Source: Apostichopus japonicus
Taxonomy: Eukaryota; Echinodermata; Holothuroidea; Aspidochirotida; Stichopodidae
DNA: 64,000 bases
Assembly: GCF_037975245.1 (NCBI RefSeq)
Contig: NC_092561.1
Coordinates: 20,839,008-20,903,007, forward strand
Reading direction: 5' to 3'
Below are positions 1 to 13,400 of this stretch, piece by piece (positions within the stretch are counted from its first letter, which is position 1; the number at the start of each line of letters is the position of its first letter). The notes beneath the pieces are model-generated. The model did no database searches, was not told the DNA's origin, and saw only the letters and a list, made by a program, of their open reading frames with translations. Made by a program: the position numbers and the translations under genes.

Positions 1-250
1 AAAGTAGTAGATCAAGGAACTAGATTTATGACATGGCTCTACCATCGTCTGCATGAGCTGATAGGTAAAGTAGTAGATCAAGGAACTAGATTCATGACAT
101 GGCTCTACCATCGTCTGCATGAGCTGATAGGTAAAGTAGTAGATCAAGGAACTAGATTCATGACATGGCTCTACCATCGTCTGCATGAGCTGATAGGTAA
201 AGTAGTAGATCAAGGAACTAGATTCATGACATGGCTCTACCATCGTCTGC
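1..250. repeat. 66-bp tandem repeat, about 3.8 copies, cut by window start
   Basis: Units beginning aaagtagtagatcaaggaac recur at 1, 67, 133 and 199 and are nearly identical. The last copy breaks off at about 250. The period is a multiple of three, so a repeated 22-residue frame stays open; there is no sign it is translated. Confidence 0.95.
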
Positions 251-1054
251 TAGCTATACAGCTGATAAATCACTGTCAATAGACCCCACTGGAGCGTCAA
301 AAATGTTGAGATTTAGCTGAACTCAAAACAACGCAGTTTAACCCTCTCAGGAACTTTAAAACAAAGTTACAATGTGAGGGTGTATTACCTTTCAGTACTG
401 TCGCTATATCTCCACTTTCTGTTCCTTAAATCATCTGAAGCATCCCATACCCATCCCGCCAAACCCACCCCCGCCAAACCCACCCCACCAAACCCACCAC
501 ATCCTCCCCTCTGCAGCCCTTTATTTCTTACTCACAAGTCAGTCTTTGAACTTATTTTCTCATTCCTTCACTGGTATTATCATTCCTTTGTGGTAGATTT
601 TCAACAAAAATTAGATTGACCTATTTTAGCAATGTTTGTGGGGCTTTTATCTAGGGTGATGCAAAGAATAATTACAGGCTAAGTGCTATCCATAAGTTTG
701 GCTATCCATCATTCTATGTACACTTTACCAGCAAAATCTATGCCAATTTCTTCACCTATTCCTTGGATTTTATCATATTTTAGCCTTCACTGATCTTAAC
801 CGAATCCTTCAACTTCAAGTGTACATTTCCTAATCACATTCCCCTCCTCCCTAAGACCCCCCCCCCCCCCCTCCTAACTGTTCCCAATCGGCCATGCTCC
901 TGACAGAATACAAGGACACAGGCTGAGAATGGATATAAAAAGTCAAATATATTTGGTTATTTCAACAGTTTACTTTTTTGTTGTTTGCATTCTTCTGTTC
1001 TCACAAGGCCTGCATCTGCTTTCACCTGCTTCAAGTTCCCTGCTTTAATATACA
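251..1054. other. Intronic/intergenic stretch, no gene seen
   Basis: Contains a C-rich segment near 455-510 (CCCACCCC repeats), a run of 15 C at 857-871, and no convincing exon. It should lie within or beyond the 3' part of the PPP1R12 gene. Confidence 0.6.
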
Positions 1055-2887
1055 GTAGACTGCAAACTCCCAGCATAAATATTGGTGTAACAGTGGGCTG
1101 TTGGTAGGTGTTGTGTTCTATTATACTGCAAACTCCTAGCATAAATATGGGTGTAAAAGTGGGCTGTTGGTAGGTGTTGTGTTCTATTATACTGCAAACT
1201 CCTAGCATAAATATGGGTGTAAAGTGGGCTGTTGGTAGGTGTTGTGTTCTATTATACTGCAAACTCCCAGCATAAATATGGGTGTAACGGTGGGCTGTGG
1301 GCTGTTGGTAGGTGTTGTGTTCTATTATACTGCAAACTCCCAGCATAAATATGGGTGTAAAGTGGGCTGTTGGTAGGTGTTGTGTTCTATTATACTGCAA
1401 ACTCCCAGCATAAATATGGGTGTAACGGTGGGCTGTGGGCTGTTGGTAGGTGTTGTGTTCTATTATACTGCAAACTCCCAGCATAAATATGGGTGTAACG
1501 GTGGGCTGTTGGTAGGTGTTGTGTTCTATTATACTGCAAACTCCCAGCGTAAATATGGGTGTAACGGTGGGCTGTTGGTAGGTGTTGTGTTCTATTATAC
1601 TGCAAACTCCCAGCATAAATATGGGTGTAAAAGTGGGCTGTTGGTAGGTGTTGTGTTCTATTATACTGCAAACTCCCAGCATAAATATGGGTGTAAAAGT
1701 GGGCTGTTTGTAGGTGTTGTGTTCTATTATACTGCAAACTCCCAGCATAAATATGGGTGTAAAAGTGGGCTGTTGGTAGGTGTTGTGTTCTATTATACTG
1801 CAAACTCCCAGCATAAATATGGGTGTAACGGTGGGCTGTGGGCTGTTGGCAGGTGTTGTGTTCTATTATACTGCAAACTCCTAGCATAAATATGGGTGTA
1901 AAGTGGGCTGTTGGTAGGTGTTGTGTTCTATTATACTGCAAACTCCCAGCATAAATATGGGTGTAACGGTGGGCTGTTGGTAGGTGTTGTGTTCTATTAT
2001 ACTGCAAACTCCCAGCATAAATATGGGTGTAACAGTGGGCTGTTGGTAGGTGTTGTGTTCTATTATACTGCAAACTCCCAGCATAAATATGGGTGTAACG
2101 GTGGGCTGTGGGCTGTTGGTAGGTGTTGTGTTCTATTATACTGCAAACTCCCAGCATAAATATGGGTGTAAAAGTGGGCTGTTTGTAGGTGTTGTGTTCT
2201 ATTATACTGCAAACTCCCAGCATAAATATGGGTGTAAAAGTGGGCTGTTTGTAGGTGTTGTGTTCTATTATACTGCAAACTCCCAGCATAAATATGGGTG
2301 TAACAGTGGGCTGTTTGTAGGTGTTGTGTTCTATAATACTGCAAACTCCCAGCATAAATATGGATGTAAAAGTGGGCTGTTGGTAGGTGTTGTGTTCTAT
2401 TATACTGCAAACTCCCAGCATAAATATGGGTGTAAAAGTGGGCTGTTGGTAGGTGTTGTGTTCTATAATACTGCAAACTCCCAGCATAAATATGGATGTA
2501 AAAGTGGGCTGTTGATAGGTGTTGTGTTCTATTATACTGCAAACTCCCAGCATAAATATGGGTGTAACAGTGGGCTGTTGGTAGGTGTTGTGTTCTATTA
2601 TACTGCAAACTCCCAGCATAAATATGGGTGTAAAAGTGGGCTGTTGGTAGGTGTTGTGTTCTATTATACTGCAAACTCCCAGCATAAATATGGGTGTAAC
2701 AGTGGGCTGTTGGTAGGTGTTGTGTTCTATTATACTGCAAACTCCCAGCATAAATATGGGTGTAACAGTGGGCTGTTTGTAGGTGTTGTGTTCTATTATA
2801 CTGCAAACTCCCAGCATAAATATAAATATGGATGTACTGTAAAAGTGGGTAAAAGTGGGCTGTTTGTAGGTGTTGTGTTCTATTATT
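1055..2887. repeat. 66-bp tandem repeat, about 27 copies
   Basis: Unit tactgcaaactcccagcata + aatatgggtg + a variable taaaagtggg/taacggtggg + ctgttggtaggtgttgtgtt + ctatta. Some copies are 65 bp, and several are 72-73 bp because gggctgt is duplicated. Copies differ at a few fixed positions (ttggt/tttgt, ctatta/ctataa, gggtgt/ggatgt). The ORFs of up to 475 residues on both strands here arise from the near-multiple-of-three period and are not genes. Confidence 0.97.
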
Positions 2888-4376
2888 AAATTAATGTAAA
2901 GATCCTCTCATAAAAAACCTAGTACCGTGTTTTCTCCCTCTCTTTCAAGGAGTTTTGTAATCATCAATTTTTTTTTTACAATCAGGAAGGTTTGTAATCA
3001 GTTTTGTAATCATCAAGTCAAACAGGGGATGTTAGATTACTGTCCATATATTGCTTTTCTCGTAACTTTATTCCCCCCCCCCCCCCCGTATCTCTCTTAC
3101 TGATTAAACTATTAAGAAGCCACAAATAAACTTAAATAATTAAAACTAAATAATGAAAGACTAACCTACTGTACAAGTGCAGTATTCTACTTCTACTATA
3201 CTTCTTCTCTACTTAAAAAGTGTCTGTCTAAAAGTTAAAGCAAATTCTATAACTTGAAACTGAAACCAACAAGACTTGAGTAAAACAACTAAAGAGAAAA
3301 ATGAAAAAACTATAAGAGTGAACTTGAGACACCACCCTTCTTCGCTATAAATAAATGGCATAGTTCAGAGAACCCGCTACCAATAACTGCAATCCATATT
3401 TTAGGTTGCACAGCAGGCATGTTCTCATTATACAAGCCTGTCACTCACATCTGCTCTTTGACAGAGTTAAAAAGAAGTAACTTCTGTTTACCTAAACCAT
3501 CCAAGCATGACACGTTTTTAAATATTTCAATTTAAGACCAATAATACTCTCCATTTAGGCATTAAGTCATCGTCTAGCTCCTAAAGAACAAGCCTGTGTT
3601 TTAAATTTTTTGCTTCCTAAGAAAGCAGAGACTATACCTTTTGACAGTTTTAAAATACTACGAATCCTCACCGCAACTCTTTGCAATTTCTTTTTTTTTT
3701 GTATCTTTTATTTTCTGCCATAAAAAAGCTATCGACATCCACAGCATTGGGAAAGATTCTTCCTAGGGAGGTATTTTAGCTATGTACGTCAAGACGTCAA
3801 CTTGCTCCGACTCCCAGCATGCCAAAGTGAGACAATGTGCTGCTAACCTATTAATGAGAGCTCTGTTGCATGAAATAAAGTTCCATTTTTTTAAAAAGGG
3901 TCCATCACTTACAAGTACTTGAAACAAGAGGTTGAGTACCACCTTCCAAGGCAATTTACTTCTTAGCTGGATTATCCTCTTGTCGGCTAAACAAGCTATA
4001 ACTAATGACAACAGTAGCAATATTTGCTTTCGTTGATAACAACAGAGAGATGGCCATAGGGGCAAAGATATTAAAACACTGTGACAACATCAACAGAAGA
4101 CTGAAGAACCTTTACTGGGCAGATCTTTAAACTGCTGACAGAGTAATTTGATAAATCAGTAGACTTTATGAAAGGTTTCCTGTCCGAGCAGATTGAAAAG
4201 CTTGATGCAACCAATCGAGAATTGATCGCTTCAAAATAAGAACCATCCTCATTTTCACAGATTTGAGAAGAAGGACCCTTGCATTCCGAATAAGAATTAC
4301 CGGACGTACAAATCTCACCATTCTTATAATCGTGATGTTTGGAGAACCTTTGGATACCGATTGGCAAATGACTTAC
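2888..4376. other. Intronic stretch, no gene seen
   Basis: Has a run of 15 C at 3073-3087 and a stretch of A-rich unique sequence. Two moderate minus-strand open frames (3763-4065 and 4071-4367) show no recognisable domain and no matching splice sites, and I treat them as chance. Confidence 0.6.
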
Positions 4377-4416
4377 CTGTCTCCCACGGTTTGTTCGGTT
4401 TCAACACCTCCCTCTT
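4377..4416 (-). CDS. Candidate PPP1R12 exon (40 bp), weak
   Basis: A GTAAGT donor at 4376-4371 follows an open segment KREVLKPNKPWET plus one base. The nearest AG upstream (GGCGCTCAG) gives a phase-0 start that fits the phase-0 end of the exon at 5556. The acceptor lacks a strong pyrimidine tract, and the open frame extends further upstream (GNWISDIGAQ), so the true start may differ. The composition is hydrophilic, as in the MYPT linker, but there is no family match. It could be a chance donor. Confidence 0.35.
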
Positions 4417-7400
4417 CTGAGCGCCAATGTCAGAAATCCAGTTTCCCACAAGATATCTCCTCCTTATACCTCCCATCCTATTCCCCCCCCCCTTCATTTA
4501 CCCCAACCACATCTGACAACATTTGCAGACAGTGCGAAGAGACAGGTAAGTCAATTTTGGTCAAAGGAACGCCCCATCAAAACAAACTCATCGTATTTGA
4601 GATGAGCTTGTGAGAACATTCTTACGACAGCATATACTACCACGAGAAAAATAAAGATAAAAAAAAACGCCTGCATATGAACCTGGTGTTGACTCTAATT
4701 CTCTTCCCCCTCCCCCCCCCCCCTTGTTTTGGACCCAGAAGTATAGGTAATTTTCTTCAATAATACAAGAAAGAAATTGAGATATATGCAATGCCTCCAG
4801 CCAACACATCAGAGATTACACAGCCCATGCTTGGTGTACAGTGGGTGCGACGGCCACATTCCCATAGCAGCAGAGAAGGCCCCAGTTGCCAAGCTATGGT
4901 GAGCTGATCCAATCGTAAGCCGTGGACATGCAGATAAAAACTGAGGTAAAAGCACACACATCCATTGCAAGAGAAAGAAAAACCAAAGGAAAATAAAGGG
5001 GGAAACATAACTGGAATATCAGTGTGAATTAATGAGGCCAAACAAAATTGGATGTTTTTGGGGTTTTCTTATCTCTCTATTTTCATTCATCTTTAATACT
5101 TTCCCCTTTTGGAATATTTGGGTGGTTTTGTACTAATTCGCTTTTGTTTCTACTGTAAGCAGTCGGAATGCTACACCATCTCACCACTATGTTGACAAGG
5201 TAATAATTATCACCTTAGCAAAATGTAACACAATGCTTTGCAAAAAAATCAATGCGGCATTTTAATCCACCTATCAACTTTCTCATCTATTTCTTTGCCC
5301 CTAGTTTAACTTCGGAGCAAAGCAAATTTTCTTTCACTATTTGCATGTTTTCATGCGATTAGAATCCAATAGTTATTCAAAATGATTTCCAGATTAAAAT
5401 TGTATTGTTTGTTGTTCAAGACAGTTTTGTCAGGTTTCACCCCCCCCATTCCCCTTACCCCCCATCCCCTTACTCCCCCATTCCCTTACTCCCCCCTCCA
5501 CAGGACTTCATCCAGTCTTTGTTTGAGCCCATCATCTCCACTTAATCCATGTTACCTGGCTGGTTTTGCCGTGAATTTTCATGGCTAACTCTCGCCTTTC
5601 TTTCTCCATATCCTGGTGAATAAGGAGATTCTTGTCCGGCACGCTGATCCTGGTCACTGAAGATCTACGATTGTAACAAAAACACAAAAATTCAATGAAG
5701 ACTGTTCACAAATCAAACTTCATATCCTCCACAAATTAATTATTCCAGCACCCGATGCCACTCTCAAACCTTGGTTTGGGTTTTCCTGATAATTTCTATT
5801 TTTATACATACATATATTTTATTTTTATTTATTTTTTTGTCGCTATACTAAACAACCTATAACTACATTCTGGTTGGTTCGTTTGTTTATTGGCTTTAGC
5901 CGTTTCCTAATTTGTTTTATTTTTCACTCCATTTCTTGTTACGAACAATGTTATGAGGGCAATATCACACTTCCAATTCATAAAGAGGAAAACTTTTCAC
6001 GATCAAAAACAAGCTGCATCAAAAGTCCACTCGAGGCTTTAGCACGACAAAAATATCAAAGGAACGACTACTTGTGTATAAAACTGGAGGGAATACCAAC
6101 ACATATGATAAGGGGGGAGGGGGAGGGAATACCAACACATATGATAAGGGGGGAGGGGGAGGGAATACCAACACATATGATAAGGGGGGAGGGGGAGGGA
6201 ATACCAACACATATGATAAGGGGGGAGGGGGAGGGAATACCAACACATATGATAATGGGGGGAGGGGGAGGGAATACCAACACATATGATAAGGGGGGGG
6301 GGGATTGGACACAACATTAATATTACGCACACAGACATTATCATGAAACACACAAGAGGTGACAAATATCTAAGATAACTATTACAACTTCCTAGCTAGA
6401 TGCATGCAATGATGTGCTTTTGGCGTCAAACTATTCTCTATTATTGCAATCGATGTGCTGTTGTAGTAGATGCCCACAGAACATTGTGTATACAGAGAAG
6501 ATAAACAATTTTTGCATATACCGAGAAAGAAATAGAGGATATACTGTAAACTGATGTGTCAGCATGATAGAGATTTAACAGTGCCGCAAAGATCCTCCAA
6601 AAAAATATATATATGATTTGTTTATTTTTCTTTTTTTATTGGAAGGGCAGGCAATCCCAAGAATCACTCTTCAATTTTAAAAACGGTTAAGTAAATATAA
6701 AAAGCCTGTCTCTTGAACCTTGTACTATACAATTGCATTAAATTTGACTTGTGCAATATATGCAAAAAATTTCACTTCTGTTCCTTTTTAGAAGCTCTTA
6801 GCAAACAGGTAAATTAATCAGGATGCATACATACAATAGAAACTGAATCATCAAATTTACATAATATATTCACATCCTTGGTTGCAATTTACTTTTGCTA
6901 TTACATTGGAAGAGGGATAAACAAAACTGATACTATACTACTCATAAACTTTTGTAACTTGAAAATCTGCAAAGGCTTTTGGAGCCAAATCCCATGTAGA
7001 CTTCCATGCACAATCAATAGCAAACTTGCCTCTTCATTAGAAACAAACTACGGCTATTTAGACATAAATTTCTATGGAGCTAAATTTGGGTAATTCATCA
7101 AAATTTTGCATGTTCCGGATGGAGGGTGTAGGGAGAGGGGGGGGGCGTGGAAATGCAGTGCATGATAAACATGGGTTCATTTTAATTTGAGATATTATGG
7201 TGAGTCCTATGCAAAAGGCAAGAAAATTTGTGAGTGTGCTCAAGTCAGTTAATACAACGATAAAAAAACGACATTTGCAACGACGAACATTGTTAGAATA
7301 CATGGTCTGTTTTACCAAGGCTGCAGGGGTTAAGACGTTTACCATAACAAAGTTGACAGCTGTTAATTGGCCGGGGCAAAAAAAAACACATCAAAGGAAT

Positions 7401-10400
7401 TAGATAAAACATTGAATGTGTTAACTCAAGATTATAGCAAATTTGTGCAAGTTAACAAGCTTCCCAGACAGTTTGTTAGTTAAGAGAATAAAAAATAACA
7501 AAATGGAGTGAGAGCAGATGACAAAATTATTGTAAGAGAAATTGTGTTCGATGGTGGGCCTAATATTTGGAGTTTCATTGAAGCAAGATAAATTGTATCT
7601 AGAGGTAACACACATGTACACTAGTGCAAATGTACTTTTGTTTGACAAATTCCTCTAAATCTTACCATAAATTAAAACACCTCTAGATAAATCACTAGCA
7701 CCGACAGGGGTAGGATTATTTTACCTTGGAGCCCGATGCATTCACCATCATTTCCCTAAAGGTTCCTACAAAAGTGTTTTAATTTACATGACATACAGTA
7801 CCACTGTACAGCTACTCCATGGCAAAGTTTCTACACTGCATTGGGTATTTTTCTAGGCTCTTCGACTGTACCCTCATACTGTATGTGCTATAATCTGGGA
7901 ATATTTTATTAACTTGAACTTCACATAAATTTCAATAGATATTCCTGTTCCTTTGTAATTATCATTTTGAAGATTAGTTATTAATAGTTTGAATGTATTT
8001 AACCAATAAATGCCATTTAACTGACACATATAACATTTTAAGATTTGTACAACACAGGTAATACAACTACTTTCTTAACAATGAATGGAATAAGACTGGC
8101 CCTTTTCTTCGTTCATTTTTGACAAGGATGTTTTCAACCTTTTTGGTGGGGGGAGAATTGGAGAAGTGATTTTTTTTTTGTAGTTATTTTTGTTTCATTG
8201 TTTTCCCCTTCAAATCAATATAGATGCTTGCACACCTAATATACTTTGTACCAGTGACGGAACAAAATTTTATACTTCACATGAAGATACAGGGAATATA
8301 GCAGCACAGAATAGCTAAACCAGTCCCATTATTTAGTAGCACATAACGTATATATATATAAAGACGCAATGAGTAAAGTCAATATGAAGAAAAAAAACCC
8401 ATACATGAGCAGAATTATAAATGTTAATAAATGAATAAGACACCAAAGATTTAACAATTTTGATATAGCTTATACTCAGGATGCATATATGATGGTATGC
8501 AGAGAAAAAAACAATACTAAAAGAACAGTGCCAACTTGCTTCCATAGGTACATATATCTGAGGGTATACCAAGAATATAATACACCAACCCTAAACAAGC
8601 TTGCGAAGTAAATTCATGCCATCCTTCTGATTATCGTTACAAAATATCCTTAAACCTCTCAAATGTACCTAATACTGTTCATTACAAACATCCACATAAA
8701 CAGTATGCTAGGGATGAGTTTCAGAGTGTTGTAGATCTAGGCTAAGTGTTGTGATTTGTCGTGGAGTAAACACACTTTATTAAGCTACCAAATCATCTGT
8801 TATGTAACACTTGATGCAATAAGCCAACGCATGTACTTTTATGGTTAGATGACAATACATTGCAAACACAACCAGGCTGCAGAATATTATAAACCGAGCA
8901 TGAAGTAGGTACAACTGTTCAGAAATGTTAAAACAGTTTTTATAACTAAAATTTTTCCGAGGTAAATATCCTCCCCGACTCTATATTGATTTATTGCTAA
9001 TATTAGCTCTGGATGTGATTGGGAATTTAAAAAGCAATTTCTTGACGACGAAAAAGGACACTATAAACTTTACTATAAATTTTACTCTTAAATCTGAACT
9101 CTTTAGATCTACAGAGCTGGCACAATGTCAAGGGGGCCCCCCTGAATATTAAAACCTACATAGAGAATTGTTAGATATTATGGCTGGAAGGCCAACAGTC
9201 TAGTGCTGCTGAGTGCATGCTGGGCAAGTGTACAGGTATAATAGATAGAGGCTCCCCCCTACTGGCAAGAACTGAGGAATGTAAAAAGCCCACATATCAA
9301 TGCGGGTAATTTACACTAACTATAAGACTAAAGCATATGTTAGAGCATGTGGTAGGCAAATATGATCAACAGACCTAAATACTCCGTCCTAACACGTCTG
9401 CCCTGTAAGTCCCGCATGATATATCGGGATGGTTTTTGAATCTGTGCTCCCTTTGTCACATAAGACCAGTGGAGAAATACCAAATCTCCCAACTGCACAT
9501 GTGAGTCAAACTTCCCAGTCTTGTCAAAAGACAAATATAAGGTATATTCTCCCATTCACCATCATTATTACATTTGATCTCCAGAACAGCATGATAATTA
9601 AAAACTTTTATATCTTGAATTGAAGACTCCACCAACTCACCTGCAAGAAACACTCTTTTTAATGACCACTTTAATAAATTGTAACAAAACATTTGCTAAA
9701 TATTACTTAAAGAAGAAAAAAAGGCTTCAACAAAGTATAAACACCCAACAAAAAATATACATATGATATTATAATAATAATAAAAAGCAGATTGAATGGT
9801 AATATTGGTTAATGGATTGATTTAAAGATTAGAACCAAATTTAAGATGAAAATCACAACAAATTATTATTATATTGTTATTTTTTGTTGGAAAGAATATT
9901 ACAATGAAAGAGTTTTAGGTCCTGATCACCAGCTTAAAATGAAGCTTGAATTCCCCAAAAATCAGTACATTTAAAAAGCATAAAATCCTTGTACCGACAG
10001 TGGCCGTTTCGTTTACTTTGAAATAACATCCCGCAGACCTTAACCTTACTTTCAAGGTCACAAGCTCCCAAAGCAACCACATACAACTTTTCTTGATAAA
10101 GGGTTATCTACTCCAGACTTGCCAACCATTTACTTAAATCCTTGACCAAGTCATTCTGCAATCATGGATCAGAAGATAATCTTTGCCACTGTTTTAAAGA
10201 GAAAGGAAGTTCAGGATTGATCCAGCCTTCTACTATGACAGAACATTATTTGAAACGTTTAAACGTGCACTGTGGACGTACTTCCATGTTTGTTAACTTA
10301 TTAAGTACGACTACTTCTACGATTCAAGCTCAACGACACGCTGCTGTTTCTTGTTTTGGTGCTCTAACTCTATGACATAGACTTCACCCTGTTGTTCTAC

Positions 10401-13400
10401 GGGAGGAGGAGGAGTAGGAGCATGCAATACAGACTTGTTCCAGTGCATGTGTACAAAGCCAGGTGACACAAACATCAGCACAAGAAAAGGAAGATCAAAC
10501 CCAATGTGTTGCAAACGATGGACAAGCGATGAAGACACATGCGAAGGTGCTTGGAAGGAGGCTGGAGGATACCTGAACAATTCACCTAGCGACATGTACT
10601 AACGTATTTCACAGCTGTCAGAGCTGTATGTTAGTTATCAGTAGATATTTCATGAAAATAGTTTCCACAAAAAAAAATGTCAGTGGGTTGTCCTCCATTC
10701 TTGCAGTTGATAGAAATTGAACAGCTAATGGCAACATAATACATTACTTTGTGTGTTCTATAAAGTTCTGTAGGCTTATGGACAACACCAAGTGCATGAT
10801 TACAGTGGACCACATAGTGTGTGATTACAGTGGAATGCACGTGACTACAGTGGAACATATGGTGTGTGATTACAGTGGAATGCATAGTGTGTGATTTCAG
10901 TGAAACGCATAGTGTGTGATTACAGTTGAATGCATAGTGTGTGATTACAGTGAAATGCAAAGTGTGTGATTACAGTGAAATGCAAAGTGTGATTTCAGTG
11001 GAACGCACAGTGTGTGATTACAGTGTACTGTTGGGTTGTTTGGTTAGAGACTGACACAGAGTGTGTGACTACACGTTAACATTGAGTGTGTGATTACAGT
11101 TTAACACCAACTGTGTGATACCAAGTGTCTGCCACTGTACTTTAAGCAGAGTGTGATCTTAGAATTAACCATTAAGTGTGTGATTACAGTTCAACACAAA
11201 GTGTGTGATTGCAGCATAGGGAGTGTGTCACTTAACTAACATATGTATGACAAGTACTGTATGGGTTAAAACCGGAAACACTTTGAGGGTTTAATTTCAA
11301 ATTTCCAGCCACCTTCATCTAGCACTCCCACATGTGCCAAACTAGTTGTTATGAAAAAAAAAACACACACACACATGGTAAAGCATCAAACAAGCATGGA
11401 AAAAAAACAGCCAATTGCGTTGCAGAGAGAGAACGTCAAGTGTTTTATCTTTCTTCTCTTTTCTCTCTGGTGAGATTAGAATGATGATGACGATGGCAGA
11501 ACTCACCCACTTATTGAGAGACGATGAGTAGTATCACTGCTGGATCTTTTCATAATGCTGACACTGACAAAGCCAGGCAAAATCAAGACAGGTCATGCAG
11601 TAGAAAGAGGCCATTCTCATACAAATAGAGGGCGCCCTAACATACTAAGGGCGCCCTCACATTCAACATTGCATATACGATAAACATTCAAAGAGAAATA
11701 TGGTCACATTTAGTTTCTTTAATATTTTTCTTTTCTTTTAACAAGCAAAACTTGTGTGAGTGAGACACACAAGTATCACACATGCCCATGAGTATCATGC
11801 AGAGATATATACGGTTAAAAAAAAATTACAATTTAATTCAAACATGGAAAAGGAACAAATCTAGCATTTAACTGATCCTTTCTCTAGCATTAAAGACAGA
11901 ATAGTGAGATGTGACAATGATACCACCGGAGAGAAGGAAGCTATGAGAGAGTTACAATGGAGGATACCATTCACAATATATAAGGCAAAATAACAGAGGA
12001 CAAAGGAACCATCATAGGTTTATCAACATCAACACGACAAACCCCCCAAAAAATTGAGATATTTTCTTTTCTCAAATTTTGATCAATTAGACTAGATTCA
12101 TCCACCCCAAAACAAGGATTCTGTCCATTTCTCTACATGGTTTACTTTCTTGACCTGTAGACCTGAAGAATAAACCTCTTGAAATAAATTGTCACACCTT
12201 CATCCATCTCGATATTCCCTTGTGACACAGAATAATAATACCAAAACAATGCAGAAATGTCTCCATTTTGGAATATTCAAGCCGATGATGTCGTTCTGTA
12301 ACTTCAAAATGATGCAATGAATATTTTCAAAGCCAGTCAGTTATCCCCATGACTCTTATTATAATGAACCTTAACAATTAAATTTAAAAGGTTCCACATG
12401 TAAATGCCAAGGGTAATGGACAAAATACATTAGCAGCAGCAGTCACATTGGGTGAAATTGGGTCCACACCACCGGGACAGCAGATTCATTCTCAGATATG
12501 AGAGGAATAAATGTCTCATCTATAATTCATAACCAACTAAACTAACGTAAGACAACACCGTGGTTACACTGTGTAGACCACCCAGTTTGGGACAACTTCT
12601 TACAAAACTGTAATATCACGTCATGCTTCAAAGCACATATACTGACAGTATAAACAGTATGAACATATCATATTTCTATTGGAATACAGGAAATAAACTG
12701 TTCATACTGTCAGTATGAGTGCATCAAAGCATGACATGAGAGTATAGTATAGAGTGATATTAGCATTGAAAAGTCATCCCATCTGGTAGTGTCCTATAAA
12801 CCTATCTTCATGCATATGCATGCAGAGGTCACATGACCCATAACTCTTCACAGGGTTACCAGTTATACACACACACACAGAGAAAAAAAGTCAAATATGT
12901 TTACTATTGACATTCAGGGCTTAAAATTAACTCTTAGAACTCTCTCCTTTTGTTTTCTTGATTTAGTTAGAGAAAACAAATTTTGGCTTGTTTTACCCAG
13001 AAATTGCAAAATTCATGTTGAGAATTGGATTCCATGAATTTCGTCTACAATAGAATTGGAGTGGATTCCAACAATGTTTCTGTCATATTTAGAACAAGTG
13101 GAAGTTTCAGTGTAAAAACATCGAGTAGTACCACTAATGAGCTGTAACTGTAGCTAGCATTGAATGAAAGCTGCCTCGATATGCTTCAAGAACTTTAATG
13201 AAGTCACTACTTATGCTTCCTATTCTGTAGCTAGGAATCAATTTCTAAAAGCACTAATAAGCCTTCCTATTTCCACCTACAGATAAAAACTACCTTACCA
13301 TAGAATAACTTATAAAAGCATCACTACCCCTCCTTCCTCTACAGCTAACAAATAAACTTACCACCAAATGGCACCACTAAGCTTTCCCTTTTGATAGCTA

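Noticed and set aside
1390-2817. 475-codon minus-strand ORF
   Set aside because: Runs through the 66-bp array; frame flips at units of different length.
4528-4545. Plus-strand 17-bp micro-exon (pyrimidine tract, TTTGCAG, then GTAAGT)
   Set aside because: No partner exons on the plus strand; likely chance in a C-rich segment.
7725-7765. 41-bp minus-strand exon (TTTGTAG acceptor, GTAAAA donor)
   Set aside because: In the required phase it meets a stop (AACCTTTAG), and its length would break the phase match between flanking exons.
9340-9692. Overlapping minus-strand open frames possibly from a retroelement
   Set aside because: No recognisable motif, no ends or target duplication found; kept only as a remark.
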